From Mytilus californianus (Eukaryota > Mollusca > Bivalvia > Mytilida > Mytilidae), in assembly GCF_021869535.1 (NCBI RefSeq), contig NW_026262734.1, forward strand, positions 109,961,088 to 110,025,087: a stretch of DNA of 64,000 nt, given 5' to 3'. The notes under the pieces were generated by a model. That model had not been told where the DNA came from, searched no databases, and saw only the letters and a list, made by a program, of their open reading frames with translations. The position numbers and the translations under genes were made by a program. This document shows, in pieces, positions 12,679-27,600 of the stretch. Position 1 is the stretch's first letter. Each line of letters starts with the position of its first letter.

Positions 12679-15600
12679 CTTAAAAATAAAACATACAGTA
12701 GGTTATCTATAATTACAAAGTCTACTTTCTTCTGCAAAATATACTAAAATCATTCTATGTCAGAAAAGCAGAAAACAAAATAGTGGATTTACCTGACATA
12801 AAGGTAATGTTATTGAATACAGTCAAACATGCATTAAGCAGTCACTCAAGGAAAGTATTAAAAGTGACCGCTCAAAGGAGTTGACCCCTTGCAAGAGGTT
12901 TTAAAAATTCTGATTCCTACAATGCCTGTTCCAGTATGGTGGAAAATTGTTTAAGAGTTTTCAATCGGCAGAGTTATTGTTCTTGGAGCAGTGAAACTTT
13001 AGAAAATGGCAAATCTGGCTTTGTAAATTGGAAGAAAACTTTCGAAATGTCTTTAAATTCATGGAGAAATAAGTCAATGTTACTGTTTTCAGTGGAAACT
13101 GAAAGGAGTAGAAAACAAGGAATTCATGAATTTCCACTCATATTGTGCGAACTCAGTTACAAACGTGTTCCGTTTCTCATTTTGACTACGAAACTGAACA
13201 CATACTTTTTGTCATGATCATATTGGAAGTTAAAAACATTGATATGACAGTATAAAAGTTGAAATGACAATATAAATAAAATTCTCACATTGTTTCTGTT
13301 AATACCATTATCAAAAACTGCTGTACGATTTCTCCTACTGTTTCCTGAAGAATCCAGTGCTGATGTACGAGGTTGAGTAGTGCTAGGTTGATATCTAGTC
13401 CTACTTGATGTAACTGGTGTGATATCTGCTGTAGGCCTAAAATTAAAAAAAAAAATTAAATGGCATTAAAAATTTTCTTTTACTCATAAACAGACATTTA
13501 TAGGCCATCCTCATGTGATATTTGCAATACTGTTCCCCTTTTGTAAAGAAATAACCAAATCTAGAGGCAGAATACAAGGAGGAGATATGATAAGAATCAT
13601 TATTTAGCCAATGATATTTAATTCTTTGTAGAAAAAAAAAAAGTATTCAATCCTTAAAAATTAATGTCATTCTGTTGGTTACTAAGTAAGATGATTTAAT
13701 CTAGACACTTTGGTTAAACACATCACTTGTGATGACACTATAGCTATAATATTATAATGTTATAAGGTAAGGTCTTACCTAAAAAACATACCTTACGTAC
13801 ATTAACTTTGCATAGGACATCTCTCGAGGCAAAATGACTTGGTTCATATCTGAATATTAATGACAACTGACAAGATCTCTAGTTGAGGCTCTTTTGGCAG
13901 TTATTACAGTATCGCATTAAATGCAAGAAGTTTCAATTCAAGGGACAACAGTAGCCTAATCATATCTTCTTCCATTATAATTGAAGACAGATTCACAAGC
14001 TTAAGCACAACACAATGACAAAACCACTAAATATGTGCACATCAACTAAAAATTGTGTCAACTAAAGCTTGGGCTAAAAGGAAAACTATATACAAAGACA
14101 CCTAGGAGGCAATAAAAATGTATACACTAAAAAGAATAGACAAAACTTTGACCAGAAGAGAAGACTTTTGTATAAATGCACATGATATCAGTTGCTCAGG
14201 AAGGATAACAATATGAGCAGGGTTCTCACTAAGGCAAGTCCATGAGTCCTGGACTCATGAAAATCTATCTGGACTCATCATCTTCAAAACTGTTGAGTCC
14301 AAAGATGCAACAAGATTGAAAAATTTTGTATCAACAGAGCACATATATCATCATTTTATAACAAAACTTTAAAAATAATCTAAATTTGATGTCATTTCCT
14401 TGCTCTATTTTGTCATAGGGACTGAAATATTGAATAATATAGTGCTCAATAAAATTTCATCTTCTCACTGTTAGACTCACAATGGCCATAAAATGACAAG
14501 TCTGTGGACTCGCCTTCAAAAATCCTTAGTGAAAACCCTGATGAGTACCTTGTACTAGTTCTGTTAGTTCTAGTATCTACACCAAAACCAAAGCCATCTT
14601 GATCTCTTCTTACATTCCTACTGGTACCTGTTGGTTTACTGGTCTTTGTGTCTCCTTCAATTGAATATCAAAAATGTTTACAATCATAACATATTTTTTT
14701 TTAAAACTGAATGAAAAATCAAACATGTTAAATAACGAAGTGAATTAAGAGAATAAAATACAAATGTTAAATATTATGCAAATATAGGGTAGTTAGCTCT
14801 GCTGGTGGGAGCTTATATTTTGTCTTTCAAAAATAAAAAAAAAATTGTATAGGTTTTGCTGAACCCTGGGATTTTCCGGTGATGGTTGTTGTTAGTGTAA
14901 ATTGCTAAGATGATTGCCCAAAATGTTCATTTATCAGTGAGATATCCCAAAAAGATTTTTTTTAAAAATTGGTTCTTGATTATGAATAAGCTTATTCATT
15001 CACCTTAAAACCTAACCAAACCTTTTAACAGACTTATTTATAAAGGATATAGTTACGATACTGTTGTCAGATCATTGAAGATGGCATATTTTGGTATTAA
15101 TATTGATTCACTCATAGGGTCTTTGCATCAGAAATAAACACATTTATTCTAAAACCAGTTGTTAGCATGATACGGGTTATGTTCTTCTCATATATTTTAT
15201 GATGGTATGATACTAAACCCCTAACGGGAGGGATTGTGTTTGATTTTCATATGATGAAGACATAATCTTTCAATCAGTTTAATTGAGGTCTGGAGCTGGC
15301 ATGTCAGTAACTGCTAGTAGTCCGTTGTTAATTTATGTATCATTGTCATTTTGCTTAGTTTCTTTTGTTACCTATTCTGACATCGGACTCAGACTTCTTT
15401 TAAACTGAGTTTTACTGTGCGTCTTGCTGTGTGTTTATTTATTCTACATTGGCTAGAGGTATAGGGGGAGGGTTGAGATCTCACAAAACATGTTTAACCC
15501 CGCCGCATTTTTGCGCCTGTCCCAAGTCAGGAGCCTCTGGCCTTTGTTAGTCTTGTATGTTTTTTAATTTTAGTTCATTTATATGTTTTGGAGTTTAGTG

Positions 15601-18600
15601 TGATGTCCATTTTCATTGAACTAGTACACATTTTGTTTAGGGGCCAGCTGAAGCCTGCCTCCGGGTGCGGGATTTTCTCGCTGTGTTGAAGACCCATTGG
15701 TGGCCTTCAGCTGTTTTCTGCTCTTTGGTCGGGTTGTTGTCTCTTTCACACATTCCCCATTTCCATTCTCAATTTTATTATATATATGCAAGATATGTCA
15801 AAATCCCATGAAGTTTTTAAAAAAGTTATTTATGTCTTAACGAAATTTTAACCAAAAATTGTAGCCAAAAATTAATTGCATGAACAAAACTAAGTTCATT
15901 TACCAGTAAAATATAAAAAAAATGAAAAAAATATTTTTCAAAATTGTTCTATATGTTGTCTCTTGATCATCTGTCCAAGCTTCTTGATGAAGGAAGAAGG
16001 CTTGATGAAGGCTAGAGAAATATTTGAAATTATCAGTTACTGTGAATTCAGAAATTATTGTGAGGTTTTTAATAATGTAACTTGGTGGTTAGTACATTAA
16101 TAACTTGTATTCTGATATCTGTATGCAGATTTTTTTCAGGAATTGCAATAAATAATCTTGAATTTCTGTCTATTTGTCAAAAATGGCAATGATAAATGCA
16201 CAAAAAAACCTCTAAATTGACAGTTAGCAGAAACACCCCTTTAAACGAATATAATCAAAAGAAATAATTCTCTTGGAAAAGATTTCTCAGAGTTATTTCA
16301 ATCACTACTCCTCTGAAACTACATGTGAGGTGATTTGCTAGAATTTGATATGACTTTTTAGTACAATAACTCCATTTGCACTACAATGTATATAAAATAA
16401 TAATTAAAGATAAATTCAATTCATCATATTTTCTTGACATCTGTATCTATACTTCTGTGCAAGTATTTAAACTTCAAATATTTTATGATGATGGGAGTTT
16501 TTAACAACCTTGACTGACTATACAGCCCTCGCACGGTCAGCTATTTTATGTAACCTTAGACATTTGACCTACCTCTTGCTCCGGAGAGAGATGACGGTGT
16601 ATATCCAGTGGCATGATTCTGTCGAGAAACGTTTATATTATCTTAACTTAGACATTTGACCTACCTCTTGCTCCAGAGAGAGATGACGGTGTATATCCAG
16701 TGGTATGATTCTGTCGGGAAACGTTTATATTATCTTTACTTATAGACAGTTGACCTACCTCTTGCTCCCGAGAGAGATGACGGTGTATATCCAGTGCTAC
16801 GATTCTGCTGAGAAACGTTTATATTATCTTTACTTAGACAGTTGACCTACCTCTTGCTCCGGAGAGAGATGACGGTGTATATCCAGTGGTATGATTCTGC
16901 CGAGAAACGTTTATATTATCTTTACTTAGACAGTTGACCTACCTCTTGCTCCGGAGAGAGATGATGGTGTATATCCAGTGGTATGATTCTGCCGAGAAAC
17001 GTTTATATTATCTTTACTTAGACAGTTGACCTACCTCTTGCTCCGGAAAGAGATGATGGTGTATATCCAGTGGTATGATTCTGCCGAGAAACGTTTATAT
17101 TATCTTTACTTTGTTTACGTTTCCCACCATTTATATGTCCAAGAAAATCGAAAGCTGGACTAGGCTGGTCAGGCGAAAGTAAATTTTCTAATGTATTTCT
17201 TGTCCGTACAGCACTATCAGTTCGCTTTGGTTGACCTAATCTTCTAGGTGTAGAGTGATTTTCCTCGTCACTATCATTGGTAGATGAATACCTACGCCCT
17301 GGAATTTTAGGTTCTTTCATATCAACCCCATATTTATGTAATGTTTCCCTCAAATGTTTGGATGGTGGTTCATCTTTACTGGCACTACTTCCTGTTCTTG
17401 AATTCGATGTTCTACTACTATTCCGTAAAATCTCACTTAAGTTTGAAGGGGGTTGATATCTATCAGAGTGTAAAGTAGGTTCATTATTCTGTTTCTTTGG
17501 AGGGCGTTGTACAGCTGGGGAGGCAACTCTTGGCGTCATGGAACTGTTTGGTTCACATACAGCCTAAAAATACATTGTATACTTCAGTATGCTGTTCAAG
17601 TGGTGACTAATATGTTAATGTATTATACCTTAAGTTTGATAGACAAGTTCTGCGTTACTGATGCATATTGTAAAACATTCACAGATTTGACAAAACTTGG
17701 TATTAATCCTTTCAAATTAAAGAACTGAAAAAAATCTTCCAAAATAAATCATGAATATAAAAATAAGAAGATGTGATATGACTGCCAATGGAATGAGACA
17801 ACTCCCCATAAGAGACCAAAAGACACAGAAATTAACAACTTGAGGTCATCATACGGCCTTTAACAATGGTTAAAACCAGGGCTTTCAAAACGGTCATATT
17901 TTCCGGACAAGTCCAATAAATTATATAAATGACTTGCTGTGCCAAGGCTGAAACGGACATTTTAATATAGTTCAGAAAAAAAAATTGAAGTTTATGCAAT
18001 CTTTTTGACCTGACCTTTTGCCTTAAACAGCCACACATTTCCGGTCATTTAAGTGACATGATTATTAATTACTATCAAAACAAACCCTACTATTATACCC
18101 TCTCATTACAATCAAGGTTAATTAGTTCTCTGACAGCTGATTTTACCTGTTCAGGTGACAGGTAAACTATTTTGTACCGGACATTGATCGGTCTAGTATT
18201 AAAAAGTTATTTTCATAAATTTCAGCGGTTATTAATTAAGTCAACAAGATTCAGATTACCAGAAAACGTATATATAAATATGATTTGATGAAAATTTAAA
18301 AAGGTAGTAATAAAGGTTTTAAGTGAAAAATCATAACCACGTTGTTTGAACTAGTACACTGGTGCCCATGTGCGCAGGTGTGAGATTAAATTATGCATCC
18401 GAATTTTCAAAAATGCTTAAAATATCATTGATACCTATATCTAACGTTCATTTCGAGTCTTTTCCTGTAGAAATTACGTGGAAAGAGCTACTTAAACTCA
18501 ATTGTGCTTTGTAAACGTACACGGATTTTACGTATCCGTCTCTGGTACGTGTTTTACCATTGTCCAGTCAACATCCAGTAATAGGAAAAGTACTTTTTAA

Positions 18601-21600
18601 AAATGAAAGTGAAGTTATTGACAGCGTAATTTTGCACAAATAAAGAGTCTTAAACAGATAATAATACGTTGATGTTGCACACTTCTAATGGTGCACTGTC
18701 AATTTAACAGTTAGCGCCAGAACATCGAATTTATATTAAAAATCAAGTCAAATACCGTTTCTGTGTCAATCATAATTCATATGATGCCCAACTGATAACT
18801 ATGGGTGCCTTTTGTTACCATGGTTACTAAGTCTTAAGGTATTAAAATCGGGATAAGACCACAAAAAATGTTCGGCTAGCTCAAATATTTTTTGGAAGCC
18901 CTGGTTAAAACCCATACTGCAGTCAGCTATAAAATGCCCGAAATGACAAATGGAAACTAATTCAAACGAGTAAACTAATGGCCTGATTTATGAACAAAAC
19001 AATGAACAAATAACAAATATGATCTACAGCAACAAATGACAAATGCTGAATTACAAGCTCCTGACTTGGGACAGGCACATACAGAATGAAGCCTTTAATC
19101 AAGTGATTGTCCTTGGTTGGTGTCTATCGTAAATTTTTGTACTTTTTATTGCTTTTTTTAAAGTTTGAATCAGATTGTTAGTCATCTGTTTGGAATTGTT
19201 AACAGCAGAATGCATTGAGTGTGTAGGTAAAGGTAAAATCTTTGGTTAGCTTGCTAGCTAGCTGAACCGTGAAGTCATTATTAGGTAAACTACCCCCTTT
19301 TAAGAGTAGACTAGTCCAACAGATAACCAATCTATCTGTCTGTAGGACTAGACTACTCCGAAAGGAGGGTAGTATACCTAACCTAATAATGACTTCACGG
19401 TTCAGCCAACAAGCAAGCTAACCAAAGATTATACCTTTACCTACACACTCAATGCATTCTGCTGTAACATCTTATATAATTACAATGGGGCCGTTTACAG
19501 TTTGATATACAGTATAGGTATTTTAAATTGTTTAGGGTGGTTCTATGTTTACAGTTTGATATACAGTATAGGTATTTTAAATTGTTTAGGGTGGTTCTAT
19601 GTTTACAGTTTGATATACAGTATAGGTATTTTAAATTGTTTAGGGTGGTTCTATGACATTTAGTTGTTTACCTCTTTATCCTTTGGTCTATGATTGGATA
19701 GTTTTACCATTGGCAATCACTACACATTTTATTTTTACATTAAACAAATTGAGTTGTGCCATTGACCTTTTCACATAGATTACGGTCCTGTATCAAAATG
19801 AAGGTAGTAAAAACACATTTTGTCCAGTAAAAAAAACAATCACATTTATTTAGGTCATAACATGTACCCCTGCTTACTCATAGTTTTGGTAAGACTTGTG
19901 TTGCTCAATATTCAGGATTTTTTTTTATGTTTTGTTCACATTTGTTTATCTTTTAGTTCTAATTCCTATTGGTTTCATAATAAAAGTGCAACTTGAGCAT
20001 GTTGAGGGTGCAAACTTTCAATCACAAGCCATATGTCATCTATATATTAAAGCTCTATGTTTAATACCTGATGCTGTACTAGAACATCTTGTGGAAAGAG
20101 TTCGTCACAGAATTCACAGGGAAGCATAAAGTTATCACTATCAGGTCCGTGTCTATCTAAATCTATCAATCCATGTATATCTTCATTGTTACTGTCACTG
20201 AAATATACACATATGTACACTATTATATCAAAACAATTACTTCAGGCCTGAGAAGTCAAACATCTTTGATGATGCAAAATCATTATGCTAAAAAATGTAA
20301 TTCCTTCAATCACTGAAAAACTCCAGATTGGTGAACTGGTATCAAAAAATCTAATTATTTTCTAAATTTACAATATAAGTATACAATACATAGATCTTCT
20401 GTGGTCATGCTTACAATATACCACATCTACTTAATTATTATTTACAGTATTCCTACGTATATATACACTTACCCAGCCCATATATTCTGTGTAACTCCAT
20501 AATCTAGATTATTTATCACAGAGGGTTGATGTCGGGTAGTTTCTTGAGATCTCAGTCTATTGTCCAGCTGAAGTGGTGTCGTTTCTTGAGCTATTCTTCC
20601 TGAGCTCCAACCAGGATCTTCTCTATTATTGATTTGTGGCATCAGAGAGCTTAGCGGGTCATCTGTACAATGGCTCTGTAAACAATCAATATTTCAAATG
20701 TCAAAACTACACTTAAACTTTTGTTATTGTTGAGAGATAAAACTTTTACAAAAAATTAGGGATGTCAACTGAATCTGGTACTTGTTAGTTTTACTGAGTA
20801 ATACTCAAGTACTGGTATTAAGAAATATCATCTTGGGACTCATCCAGTCGGTTGTGTAAATTTTTATCAAAAAGTCTCTATATAATATATAGTGCAACAT
20901 GATAAACGCCAGGTAAACTTTCCAGAGATGGCCTTTTGTAAAAACTTAAAGTATGTTAACCAACAATTTCTGAACCACAATTTAACACAAACATATGAAT
21001 CATATTTTAAAATGATTTATCAATGATTATAAAGGGACGTTCTGAATTAAATAAAAACATATGAAAAGAAAGAAACAATATCCTAACAGAAAACCAAATA
21101 ATCCAGTATATTTTGATATAACATACTCAGTACTAATACGTGATACTTGAGTAGTCCAGTATTTGTAGACATCCCAATAAAAAATTTAACAATTATTAAC
21201 TTAACATGGCCAAGTTTAACTATTTAAACTGGATCTTTCTTTTTTAAGTGGATTTTAAAGGGCAGCTTTTGTGAAGGTGACAAATGTTCTTAAAAAGATG
21301 CAAAGAAAAAATGTGTGTTTTTGTCTTTTAAAAATGCACTTTATTAAAAGAGTTAAACTTCCTGTTTGACCAGAATGTTTTATTATGTACCTGATGATTG
21401 ACTAAGTCATCTATGGGAATAGCTTCTCCACAAAACTCACATGGTAAAAGTGAGATATCTGAAAAGTAGAATATTATAGTTAAAGTCATTATTTCATGTA
21501 TTTCTTTACAGCTAAAATATTTCAGTGTGTACTCATTGCATAAAAATTGAGATCAGGTATTTTAAATACAAAAAGCTGTAATTACAATTGTGTGTGATTG

Positions 21601-24600
21601 ATTGACTGACGTTAAACACCACTTTCAATACTATTAGTTATTTTGTGGTGGTCAGTTTTTATTGGCATGATTGGTAGAGGAAGCAGTCATGCTAGGAAAA
21701 AAAACCACAACATAAGTCTTGTAATTATATATAAAGTGTAAATAAATGTGTGAATAAAGCCATTCAATCTCAAATTATTGTCATTTTGTGTTTACACAAA
21801 TATCGAACTAACGTTATGTCACCAATTGTATCCATTGAATTTACTCACAACTTGAGCTGCTTAGAGCTCGACACAATTATCATTGATCATTCTTTACATG
21901 TCTGTTGATTGTGAACCTGGGCTGTCGTTTCATTGTCTCATTGATGTTATCCAAAACAAGAGGCTCTCAAGAGCCTGAATCGCTCACCTGTTATTTTTTT
22001 TGCTTAAATCTTTCATCAATGATTATTTTTGCTTTTTACCCATATGTTCCATTTTAGCCATAGTGTCTATGTTTCTTGACGTACAAGGAAATGAAATACA
22101 AAATTTATACTAGATTCATTTGAGAAGATTTTTAAAGTTAAAAAACATAAAACAACTTGTGTAAAATTGTCCTTAAAGGGCAATAACTCCTTAAGGGGTC
22201 AATTGACAATTTTGGTCATATAAACTTTTTTGTAGATCTTACTTTGCTGAACATTTTTGCTGTTTACAGTTTATCTTTATCTTCAATAATATTCAAGATA
22301 ATAACCAAAAACTGCAAAATTTCCTTAAAACAACCAATTTAGTGGCAGCAACCCAACAATGGGTTGTTTTTGAACATTTTTACCCCATGTCAGATTTGCT
22401 TTAAATGCTTTAGTTTCTGAGATATAAGCCAAAAACTGCATTTCACCTCTATGTTCTATTTTTAGCCATGGCGGCCATGTTTGTCGATGGATCAAAACTT
22501 CTGATACAATTTATAAACAAGATACCCTAAGGAACATTTAGTTAAAGTTTGAAGGTATTTGGCGCAGTAGTATCAGAGGAGAAGATTTTTGAAATAGTTT
22601 ACGACGACGACGACAGATGACGGACAACGACGGACGCCAAGTGATGGCATAAGCTCACATGGGGCCCTTCCGGCCACGGTGAGCTAAAAATCTGAAATTC
22701 TGCTGAAATTCCTCAAAAGTACTTACTACTGCATGATTTGTAAGGTGTACTATGGACTCAATCTATTTTATTAGAAAAGAAGGAAAATGCTATATCAAAT
22801 CCTTAGAGCAAAGGTACAGCGCTTTATTGTTTTTTTTTTATAAAAATTTACAGTAAGGCAAAAGCTTCCATCTTACTAAAGCAATGATATGAGTAGTTTA
22901 ATTATGATTCAAACACTCTAAGCAGTATGTATTTTGAAAACAGACCTGCATGATCAGGTTCAATGTCATAACTATCAGAAACATTCCTGTCCAGTCTACT
23001 GGAGGAGTTTCCTCCCCTTGGTACTACTGATGGCTTATCAAGCTGCCTGATAATGTCTTGTAGATTATCCTCTTCATTGAGGTCTTGGCTAAGATGCATG
23101 GCTAACAATCTGTCTTGTTCCTCCTGGCTGCTGTTTTTAACTGGATTGGATCGGGGATCAAATACTGGCTCTGATCTCTGATTTGTCCTCTCTGAGATTC
23201 AAAAAGAAATAAATCAAAAGAATTTAAATTTCAAAGACAAAATTAAAATTTACAAGACGTAAAATAACAGACAAAAACATCCTCACCTGTATTTTGTGGT
23301 CCATGATAATGTGTTTAAATTTTGTAAGATTTGGGCAAAGTGCTTTTTTTATTATCAGTTGAAAACCAAATATGTGATGAACAGACATAAGATCACATTA
23401 CGTGACATAAGGATCGTCATATACTATTGACTTTGTTGAACAGGGGTATAATTACTATAATTGATGTTTAAACTGGGTTAAATGGTCAAAAACACTTTGA
23501 ATCATCAAAATTGAATCCCATTTCTTAAATCCTTTCTTTATCTATAATCTGAAAACTACAACCCTGGAATGGTAAAAGTCATGAAATTGAAAATTTAAAA
23601 AAAATCCAACTAAATTTACCTGTAATTAGACATCCAAAAACAGCTTAAAATTTCAAACAATTTTGTAAAGCCTTTTTTACATCTAGCTTAGAAACCACAA
23701 AATTTTGAATTTTTGCAACAATCAAGTACCCTTAGAGTTCTGTAGTTTTGGTAAAATTGAAAATGACAAAAAAAAGGTTTTTGATAAAATTAATAAGCTA
23801 ATATATATATATATATATATATGAAACTATCAAAACTTATACAATACTCAAAATTGACAACAACACTTCAAATGGTCTGCAATTTTATTTGCTATGGTCT
23901 ACATGTTTCGCCTGCAAGACAGGCGTCATCAGGACAATTTTCATACAGAAATTAATTACTGAAGTACTCAAAGTGGTACATTGAATTTGACGTTGTCAGG
24001 GTGAGAGAAACAATGAAAAGTGAAAGTAGCAATAAAGAGCTATAAATAGATAAGATAAATATAGAAAAATAAATTTTGTTTTACAATGTAAATTGAGTTC
24101 GTTTTACTTTTATATGATACATGACATTGTTCTAAAGGCTTGGTATCTACATGGACGATCTACCCATGGTTCCTACCACTTCACAAGGCTTCTCTTCCAA
24201 CCTGGCCATTGTTGGATGTTACTACTTCCTGGCGCGTCGGCAACAATGGGAAGATTTTGGTCGCCGCTAATGAAAAATAAAATTGTCAAAAATTGTTCCC
24301 TTGTTAATTATTTGGTATATATATAATTTTTTGATAGTCTGCTGTATAGTTGGTCTTTTTTTCGGCATGGTTGTAAATTTATAGTTCATTTATGTTCGGC
24401 ACACACATGGTGTTTGGTACGTTGCTTCTGCTATCATTTATAGATGTACATGTATGTAAAGTGGTATCTGAAATCTTGGAAATCTTGGTTCAGTTGTTGT
24501 TTTGTCGCACGTATGGAATATTCCTTGGTCCATGTATACGCTGGTGGCCTGTAGATCAGCGCTTGTAGCAAGGCGGTAACTTCGGGATGCAGGGGTTCAC

Positions 24601-27600
24601 GAATAAATTAATCTTAAATTAAACTCCGTTTGGTGAACCAACGCCTGTGTGAATCATTTCGATAGAGTCCCTGAAGTGGATACCTTGGTATGCAGGGTTG
24701 TCAAATTATGCAAATGAATGCAACATTTAAATAATACTCAAAACTGACAACAACACTTCAAATGGTCTGCAATTTTATTTGCTATGGTCTACATGTTTCA
24801 CCTGCAAGACAGGCGTCATCAGGACATGCTATATTAAATAACTTACCTCTTTGCTTATTAACCTCTGATTTTTTATTTGTTTTGCTCTTTGTAAATTTCA
24901 TTTTATCACGTCTGGTGTCATTAACAATAGGATTGGCGGGTCCCCCTGCTGCACCATATATATCATGTATATCCTCTGTTCGTAAAATTCTGTTCATTTC
25001 TTCAAACATAAAAGGATCAATTTCAGTTCTATAAAGCTGATCTGGTAATAGAACACTGCTTCCGCCATTTGCATGATTTCTACTTGACGTATTATCTGTC
25101 AAGGGTTTTGGAGTAGGGTAAGTACAGTTACTTTCTTCGTGTTTTAAGTCATCTTTTTTCATGATAAATTGTCCACACTTTACACATTCCTCTGTCCTTG
25201 TACCACAATAATCTAAATGATTGTCTAGTTCAATCTTTGGCATTTCCAGTTCACAATATAAACATTTCATTGATCTTTTGGAACATTCATCCTCCTAGAA
25301 TATAAAATGACAATTAATAATTAAGACAGTCAGGTAAAACAAAAAAATCTTTATTTGATTTTTAACTAGCATTCTGACAGTATTGCATAGCAATACATAG
25401 TCCCCTACCAGTTAAGAATTCATTGTACTGGAATAAAATGCTAACTTGATCTATAACTTGTCAGGTGTAAACTATATAACAAATGTCAAGTCAATATCTT
25501 CAAGCATGACGAAAAAAAGTGGGGAAAACTGATTATTTGAGTGAATTTTCTAAGTCCAAGGACCATTACTATGCACAAAATCATCAGACCGGAACAAAAT
25601 TTGAATTTGATCTGTAACTTGTCATGATAAAACCATATAATAATTATTAAATCAATATCTTCAAGCATGACAAAAAAGAGTGCGAAAAACTGATTATTTG
25701 AGTGAATTTTCTTAGTCCAAGGGCCATAACTCTTCACAAAATCATCAGACCGGAACTTGATCTGTAACTTGTCATGATAAAACTATATACCAAATTTCAA
25801 ATCAATATCGTCAAGCACAAAGAAAAAAAGTGTGGAAAACTGATTTGCTGGACTGACGAATGGACTGTGAGAAAGACGGACGGAGTGCAAATCTAAAGTC
25901 CCCATCGACTTCGCTGGTAGGCGAATGGGACTAATAATGCAAAATATATATTAATATGTTTTTTTACAATATGGCAGTGTACATAAAGTGATTCAGTTAA
26001 ATATATATACACTTTTATAAACATTTCCAGTGATTTCGCACATGTACTCTTTTCAACTGTGTTATCAATATAGTGATGGGACTGTTCTAGTGAACCAGAG
26101 AAAACAATTAAACCAGATAAAAGGGGCACTAGCTGTCAAATTCATGTTCACTGATTTGACTCAAATTCTCATATTTGATTTATAACAATGTAAAACATTT
26201 ATCCAAACTATTAAAAGTCTGAAATAATCAGTTAACAGGACATCGGCATGATAACACGTAGCTTCGTTTCGTGTGTATTTTAGTCTAGACGCCATCTAAT
26301 TAACTATCGAGTTGACCTCCAAAGTCATCCGATGACCATATAAGCGATGTAAACATAAATAAAGATATAAATAGATTAAGCAAACTTGTGCTATTGGATT
26401 TTTCTAGGTCTGTTTAATTTCATATTATAGATTAAAAATATATGTTTATCATTGTTTTTATTTGTATAAGAATGCTCTTTTGTGGATCGGATCAGTCAAT
26501 CAAATGATTTACCTTCATTTCACTTTCAATGTTGACATTCTATTCCTTTAAATAACTTTACACATACAATTCACGTGTTATCCATCTCTAGCTAGGGGGT
26601 TAAATTGAAGTTCACATGAATACGGATTCAATGAGGTCGAATTATTCACTTGCAAGTGAATCATTCATCATCAATGTTTCTTAGCTTATTTTGACAAAAT
26701 TGAATCATACTGGCGGCTAAAAGCGAATAATTATTTCACTATTTCACTTTCATTAATGATTGAACAAAAAAAATCACATATTAGATTTTTTACATATCTC
26801 GTAGCTAATGCCCCTTTAAAGGGAGGAAAATGTGTTGTTATCCTTCAAATAAACATTAATACAACCACATATGACACCTGTTAGATCCAGAAATGGAATA
26901 TTTATTCTAAATTTAAAGTTCCAAACAATCCTCAATACAGAACTGTAAAGGAGACATATATACATAACATGTAGATTCTGAATTCAAAGGACTTCGCAGC
27001 TGTTCTAATATCAGAAAATAGCAAACATTGTCATTTTTTATAACACAGATCTCTCAATCACAATTTTTCTGCAATCTTCAAAAAAGTATAATCATGCTTT
27101 GTATCACTTTAATATGTGCAAATTCATTATACCTCATGTTTTTCTAGGACACTTTTCTCTACCTGTACACCACATTTCTGACAAGCAATCTTTGCATGAG
27201 TTTCTTCGAAATGTAGATCAATTTCTCCCTTGGGTACAGGTTCTTGACAGTGCTTACATAATGTAATGTTACGCATACAGTGCATCTCATGCATAACAAA
27301 ATTAACAGCACTGATGTCTCTTTTACTGAAAACAAATACAAAATATTAAACTATATCATGTATATTTCATGTTCATTAGTTATCATTAGGCTTTTAATAT
27401 ATCTTAATACAAGGCATGTGTTACTTGAATCGGAAGCTCTAAAAGATTATTTGTGTATGTGTGTTTTGTTGTACTTTTCTGATTTATAAAACTTAGATAT
27501 TTATACAAATTTGCAGGGCAATCGTAAGCTCTTCAGACACAAGTTTGCAGGGCAATGGTAAGCTCTTCAGACACAAATTTGCAGGGCAATCGTAAGCTCT

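Noticed and set aside
13158-13288. Open read-through of TRAFD1 exon 10 to a TAA
   Set aside because: A good GTGAGA donor precedes it, the extension is hydrophobic and unlike the family, and a phase-compatible last exon exists at 12643-12678.
24093-24326. 77-codon frame between the 94-bp direct repeats
   Set aside because: No similarity to reverse transcriptase or endonuclease that I recognise.
25486-25737. 83-codon minus-strand frame
   Set aside because: Covers the internal tandem units of a TIR element; the repeated peptide simply follows the DNA repeat.
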